In this document: positions 59,264 to 64,000 of the stretch, one piece after another
Layout of the letters: each line of letters opens with the position of its first letter
Numbering within the stretch: the first letter of the stretch is position 1
Assembly (NCBI GenBank): GCA_021464245.1
Contig: JADCRB010000028.1
Coordinates: forward strand, 7,210,820 to 7,274,819
DNA: 64,000 bases
Source of the DNA: Carallia brachiata
Taxonomy: Eukaryota; Streptophyta; Magnoliopsida; Malpighiales; Rhizophoraceae
Direction: 5' to 3'
The notes under the pieces: model-generated
What the model saw: only the letters and a program-made list of their open reading frames with translations
What the model was told of the DNA's origin: nothing
Databases searched by the model: none
Program-made: the position numbers and the translations under genes

Positions 59264-60847
59264 GGAAAGCAGCCTACTTTGATCCAAACTACTAGTGCAA
59301 CCATGTTGCACAAAATCCTTGTTTCTTCAAACTCTTCTTGTGACTTAGTCCATTTGAAGCTTTAAATTGCTCTGAAATTCTTGGTGTTGTTGCTACTACA
59401 GGCTACACAAAAGCATCAAGCTTTCCGAGCTGAGCATCTTATTTTTTGGCAGGAAATGGGACTTACACCAAAGAGCTGCCGGGTTCACAAAGGACATAAA
59501 GGAATGTTAAAGGTGCCTATCCACTATCCACTTGTGCTGCTAGTTTTGCCTGAACTACTCTAGAGTTGCAAGGCTGCATATCCAGGAGATTTAAGTCTGT
59601 CCACCTGAGAACCGTCGTCAATTCAATTATTCCGAGCTTCCCATTTGCAATGTGAGCGTCTTCCTTTCCTGATAAAGCGCGGAATTGCCAAACTACCATG
59701 CTAATATAAATATGGCCTCTGCAACCTTTTTTTTGATCCAATTGAATTGAGGTAGGTGAAGTCAACTATGAGTGAGCACCCAAGTTATATGCTTGGTGCT
59801 CAATAGCCTCTGCAGTCTTCTGAGCATCGATCCTGAGGTGACCTCCATTTGTCTTTATTGATTTCCATTGGATTAACAGAGAAACTGGAAAATGAGAACC
59901 ACCAAACTTTCAACTTGACAAAAATGCCACCAAGTCCTAACCTGCTTAGCAACTGTGTACATATATGACGGGTATGATAAACAAGATAAAATAGGCCCAC
60001 AAATTGTTGTGGACCAATCAGTACAAGGACAGAAAGGGATGATGGGAGATTAGCATGCAGCTGATCATAGTTGGGATTCTAACAATTGGAATGTTTGCAA
60101 GTCTATACATTGTTGTGCTTTGCATAACATGAAGTTTCGCCTTTCCTCGTAGCTTCTGTTAAAGTTTGATACTTCCATTAACTAGTCCTTCATCTGTGAA
60201 GAGGAGGACCATTCTTTTCATCGTAATCCGATATCACACATGGATCTCTAGCCTACCTAAGGTAAGATGAATGGAGGAAGGACATATCTTTTGCAACCAT
60301 GTGATGTTATATCATGCAATATTAAATGGTCTCTGCAAAGTATCCTTCTTAGTATATTAGTTCCAAATTGGCAATTGTGCTGTAACTCATGGTCAACCCA
60401 TCTATTGATCTTGTTTCCATAATTGGTACTTTGGTTCATTCTAGGTATGCATTCATTATGATTTTACCTACCTGAATTTTAGTTTCAGGTCTAGAGTTCA
60501 AATCCTAGTCCACACGAACCCAACGAAAAAGAAAAACTGCGAAAAAAATGAAAGGAACTATCCTTCCTGTTGCCAAAGACAGATTAACTGTAACATCGGA
60601 TCGATAACATCGGATTGATCTTTCTGTCCTGTGAGTTTGCATCTTAAGCAAAATTCATTGTAGACCCCACTTCATAAAAGAAATTAATCGGCGAAGGATA
60701 TGTTTTTATGGCATGAAGATTAGGCCAATATGTATCTTTACTGTGTTGCCATATATGCTTCTGTAGCATTTTACCATACATGAATATTTCTATAAACAGG
60801 GCAAACATGATAAATGCAACAACTCACTGGGAATGCTAGCTGTAGTG

Positions 60848-60857
60848 CTATATATGC
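60848..60857 (+). promoter_or_regulatory. Possible TATA box of the PMEI-like gene
   Basis: CTATATATGC lies about 65 bp before the ATG, a suitable distance for a short leader. Confidence 0.45.
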
Positions 60858-60916
60858 ACTGTCTCAGTTTCTGCACTAAAGGTCTGTGCATCCATAAAAG
60901 AAGAGGAAAATAAAAA

Positions 60917-61482
60917 ATGGGTTCAGTCTTCAATCATTCCCTCTTGCTGTGTTCATTGCTTTTCGTATTCCTCTTTCTCCATACAGCAGCATACTGTCAT
61001 GACACTCAGGAATGGATTGAAACGATCTGCCGCCAGATGGAAGCATTTGGTTTTTGCAACAACACCTTCAATGAAAATTTGAGATCTCCTTGCATGGACA
61101 TCGTTGGCTTGACTCAGCTAACAATCGAACTAACCACTAGAAATGCAACCAATATACATGACTTCAGTCTGTCTCTCCTAATGATGCTAGTGATGCAAGA
61201 GATCTGCAAATCCTTAAGGAATGTGCAAATGACTACCAGTTGGTGGTGAAGGCATTTGATCAAGCGTCTAAGGACTTCTTCGCAGAAAATTACGGGAACA
61301 TGATTGCCCATGAATTAACAGCGCCGAAGCCAGTATCCATCTGCCAAAGTAGTTTGTCATTCAGGTCCTCACCAACCCATGCACTTAATGTATTGATTGC
61401 ATGGACCACTGAATTGAGGATTCTCATTGCCATGTCTATTGTCACAGGCCACTATCTTACAATCACTGGATGTTATTGTTAG
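60917..61482 (+). pseudogene. Pectin methylesterase/invertase inhibitor-like gene with a frameshift
   Basis: Secreted four-helix-bundle inhibitors of this family bind pectin methylesterase or invertase in the cell wall. The first frame starts with a signal peptide (about 27 residues, core LLLCSLLFVFLFL) and the Cys hairpin ETICRQMEAFGFC, then NENLRSPCMDIVGLTQLTIEL. At about 61160-61170 the frame changes. In the second frame (through the TAG... end at 61480-61482) the sequence resumes the family pattern: SDARDLQILKECANDY, LVVKAFDQAS, a fourth conserved Cys in ICQSS, and TELRILIAMSIVTGHYL at the C-terminus. One missing base joins both. The early stop in the first frame is at 61247-61249. Conservation on both sides suggests a recent break or a sequence error. 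The gene is intronless, as is usual in the family. Confidence 0.78.
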
Positions 61483-62411
61483 GTGGCCACCATTCTTCAA
61501 GTTCTGAAGTTGCTTTGGTGGCTAAAGAATACAACTGATGTATGATGGCATGTAATGCAATCTTAATCAATTCAAATAAAACTTTTGTCTCTTAATTTCT
61601 AGAGGGCACCAAGAATAATCTTTATTGGCTGCATTGGAAAGACTATTGTGCTTCTGCATCACTCACTAGTCTTGACAACTTCATTATATTCACAATTTTT
61701 TATTCTCTCAGGGCGAGCCTTAGTGGAGCAATAAAGTTTTTTTTTTATCAGTATCTTTGTTAAAGCAAGCAGTTATATGACCCAACGCCCTCACACCTTC
61801 TACCATGCACCTCATAGGATTTCCCTTTCTAAAATAGCTTGTGATGTGACTCGGACTGAAATCTGATGCAGGATTCAAACCTGCGCAGATGGGGGCACAG
61901 ATCCAAAAGGAAAAGTATAAATTTGGGTTTCAAATGGAAATTAACTTGTTCTCATCAGATTCAGTGATGAAACGAAAAGAAACCTGGCACGGATTTGCAT
62001 AGTTCTTTTCTTGAAGCTCGTCAAAATAAAACTGAGAGCTATGTTTATAACTATAAAGTCTTGTTTTCCAGAAAGAGCAAATAGGACAGTTCTCCAAACT
62101 TCAAACCCAACAACAATTTCTGCACAATAACAATGGGAAAACCAATGGAAATATTTTCCGTTTCATTGTGCTTTACAAGGATACAATTATTGCTGTAAGG
62201 TGCGTTTGGAGAGCCAATAGTAATGGCACTCAACATATGCCTTTGCCTTCCCAATCCCGTCAACATGACTGATGCTCAATGGTTGTGAAATGAATCCTTA
62301 ATGATTATCCCCGTGAACTATTTCTCTTGAAGAGCTCTTCCCGTCTCTTGGTGGAGTTCTGCTAGATAGATGGGGCCGCTGGTAACTACGAATCACATTT
62401 CCTGATGACCC
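61483..62411. other. Spacer between the PMEI-like gene and the PIEZO gene
   Basis: It contains the 3' ends of the two convergent genes. AATAAA at 61575-61580 may end the PMEI-like transcript. A B-box-like stretch on the minus strand (GCAGGTTTGAATCCTG, about 61869-61885) could be a SINE fragment. The PIEZO 3' untranslated region should start at 62411 and run leftward. Confidence 0.5.
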
Positions 62412-64000
62412 TTAGTCAGGGTTGGTGTACTCAAGCAACATATGTGGAGACCGATAAATTTTCACAAGCATCCAGTAAAGAACCTCCTCAACTTCAAGCT
62501 CACCTTCTGCTCTTGCAGCATATATATCCTCACATATAGCCAATAACCTGCATCAACAAGCATGTATCTGTCCTATAAATTCTCGCTGGAACGACTCATG
62601 ACACATGCAAACTCATTATATTGGTTTCTAAACCTGAATATGGTACAGAATGCAAATGCATTTCTTGGTTGGTATTTCAGTTAACAGCCACAGTTTAAAT
62701 TTTCTATGGTCAGACTTAAAGTGGAAGATGACATAATATCCATGGAAGAATTAAAGCTCACAATACCTGTCACAAGAAGGAAGATTCTCAAATGGGATTC
62801 TCATTCTTAAGTCAGAACATTGCAATCTAATAAACCGGCCAACTGCTAGCACGAAGCTGATGTAGAGACCCCATATACTGAACTTGCTGAGTGTTTCACC
62901 GAGAATGCCCTCTGGAGAAGCATATATATTTATCAGGGAAGCATGTGCTGGACATGATAAACGTATAAACACTTCCATGGTGTCTCCTCAGATATATACA
63001 TGTAATTACAGAAAATCGATAGACACTTACGTGGTGTTTCCTCAGATACAATAATAGCCATAGGTCCTGCCAACTCGCCACATCCAAATGATGTATTTGT
63101 GTCATGGAAAGACCACCATTCTGGATTCCCACGGTTAAGAACAAGTTTTGCACTGACCAGATAGTCTACCTGCAAACACCTCATGTCACATTATCTTCAG
63201 CAAAGCTGACCAACAGGCGCAAACACATTTCTGTTAATGTAAGTATCGTTATATAAGGCCCGCAAATAGTGCAAAAACACATACCGAGTGCTCAAGACGC
63301 CGAACTTCACCAGATCCAGTGACTCTGAAGTATCTTGGGTAAACATTGTGCATTGTAAAGCTATTGGCAGTACCATTTAGCACTTCCATTACTTCCACAT
63401 ACGAAGGAAGATCATTTTCTTGAACAATCAATTCATACCGTACAATTTCCTTTCCTTTGGGTCTGTCCCTGATCAGTTGCCAATAAAAAATAATGTCTAT
63501 GCTCCACTCAAGAGATTTGATGTATCTGGCCAGGACAACAGGAGGAACAAGCCACCAGTTACTAGCATCAGCTTGGCAGCATATTAATTGGATGTCTTTC
63601 TTATTGTATGCACTTAAATAACCTTGTGGGTCTAGGTCACCATGCACATCAAGCTCATCCCATGCAATCTTTTCACATAAAGTTGTCTCAAATAATGTCA
63701 GCCTCCCACTAATCGTCTTTATATCAATGCGAATGCTGGCATCTTTGATAGGGTTAGCAATATTTGTCGGGTTACCACTGCTATACATCTGCCCAAAAAA
63801 AATAAATTCATCAGAATCTCCAAGAGGGCCACCCGTATAGAATAGATCCAAGTGTTACCTTTTGCCCCTCACTGTAGAGTAACAATTATGGGATTTGGAA
63901 TCTCAAATCTATTGTCATACAAGCACATGGACGCGCATGCATGTGCAAACAAATAGGGGCTGAAAGGAAATGAATGGTTATACCATATCACTGTTAGAGG
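62412..64000 (-). CDS. PIEZO1: PIEZO mechanosensitive ion channel, C-terminal exons (partial)
   Basis: PIEZO channels are very large trimeric cation channels opened by membrane tension; in plants they act in root tips and at the vacuole. Only the end is here. Exons in gene order: 64000-63984, 63871-63859 (13-nt microexon), 63788-63285, 63169-63031, 62911-62767, 62547-62412 (TAA stop). All junctions are GT-AG and the phases agree. The joined product reads PLTVICEGQKMYSSGNP, then the extracellular cap domain (VYPRYFRVTGSGEVRRLE), PEWWSFHD, GPMAIIVSEETPQGILG, the pore helix region FSIWGLYISFVLAVGRFIR, and the cytosolic tail (RMRIPFENLPSCDRLLAICE, AARAEGELEVEEVLYW, YRSPHMLLEYTNPD). The order and the tail are characteristic of plant PIEZO. 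The cap, last helix and tail are intact. Most of the gene lies beyond the window edge. Confidence 0.92.

Larger units (their letters stand above)
55656..60916. other. Intergenic, no gene recognised
   Basis: AT-rich to 58100, then an 18-bp tandem duplication (58183-58218), a (TAAA)n microsatellite (59240-59263), and a less AT-rich stretch 59350-60900 with short frames on both strands that match nothing I know. A transcribed non-coding locus is possible but unsupported. Confidence 0.4.

Noticed and set aside
61855..61890. tRNA gene on the minus strand
   Set aside because: Only a B-box-like stretch is seen. No cloverleaf arms could be formed around it, so it is at most a SINE fragment.

Overview
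The window is nuclear DNA of a flowering plant, almost certainly a woody eudicot; a Citrus-like genome is my guess and is weakly supported. It is strongly AT-rich, the genes are split by many short GT-AG introns, 5' leaders carry CT-rich stretches, and the spaces between genes are full of small transposable elements.

The left 50 kb is a tandem array of four ERD6-like (ESL) sugar transporter genes, all on the plus strand and all with the same 18-exon plan. Copy 1 (256-4307) enters the window without its first exon and is otherwise open. Copy 2 (14638-21482) is complete, 488 codons. Copy 3 (35800-39655) is complete except for a 2-nt loss in exon 3; a new splice acceptor created by the neighbouring bases would repair the frame at the cost of seven residues. 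Copy 4 (43902-47660) is a clear pseudogene with stop codons, indels and several destroyed splice sites. Copies 3 and 4 come from one segmental duplication that extends beyond the genes on both sides. A single-exon DMP (DUF679) membrane protein gene (40392-41006) lies behind copy 3 and has no counterpart behind copy 4. An exon 15 relic at 8411-8475 shows that the array once had a further copy.

The right end carries three unrelated loci: a FANTASTIC FOUR-like gene (54727-55655) split by a one-base frameshift, a pectin methylesterase/invertase inhibitor gene (60917-61482) also split by a frameshift, and, on the minus strand, the last exons of the PIEZO mechanosensitive channel gene (62412-64000), including a 13-nt microexon.

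Between the genes I could delimit several mobile elements by their ends and target-site duplications. They are a non-autonomous LTR element (27172-29313, TSD AATAC), a Mutator-type foldback element with 213-bp inverted repeats (23909-24530, 10-bp TSD), a hAT-type element with ACCGGT-rich ends (24658-25318, 8-bp TSD) and two PIF/Harbinger-type elements (22391-23353 and 48150-48533, TSD TAA). There are also three copies of a long foldback family, scattered SINE-like copies and an RNase H relic of a LINE. I found no new biological system. The most informative features are the splice-site rescue in copy 3, the decay pattern of copy 4, the PIEZO microexon and the two frameshifted genes.
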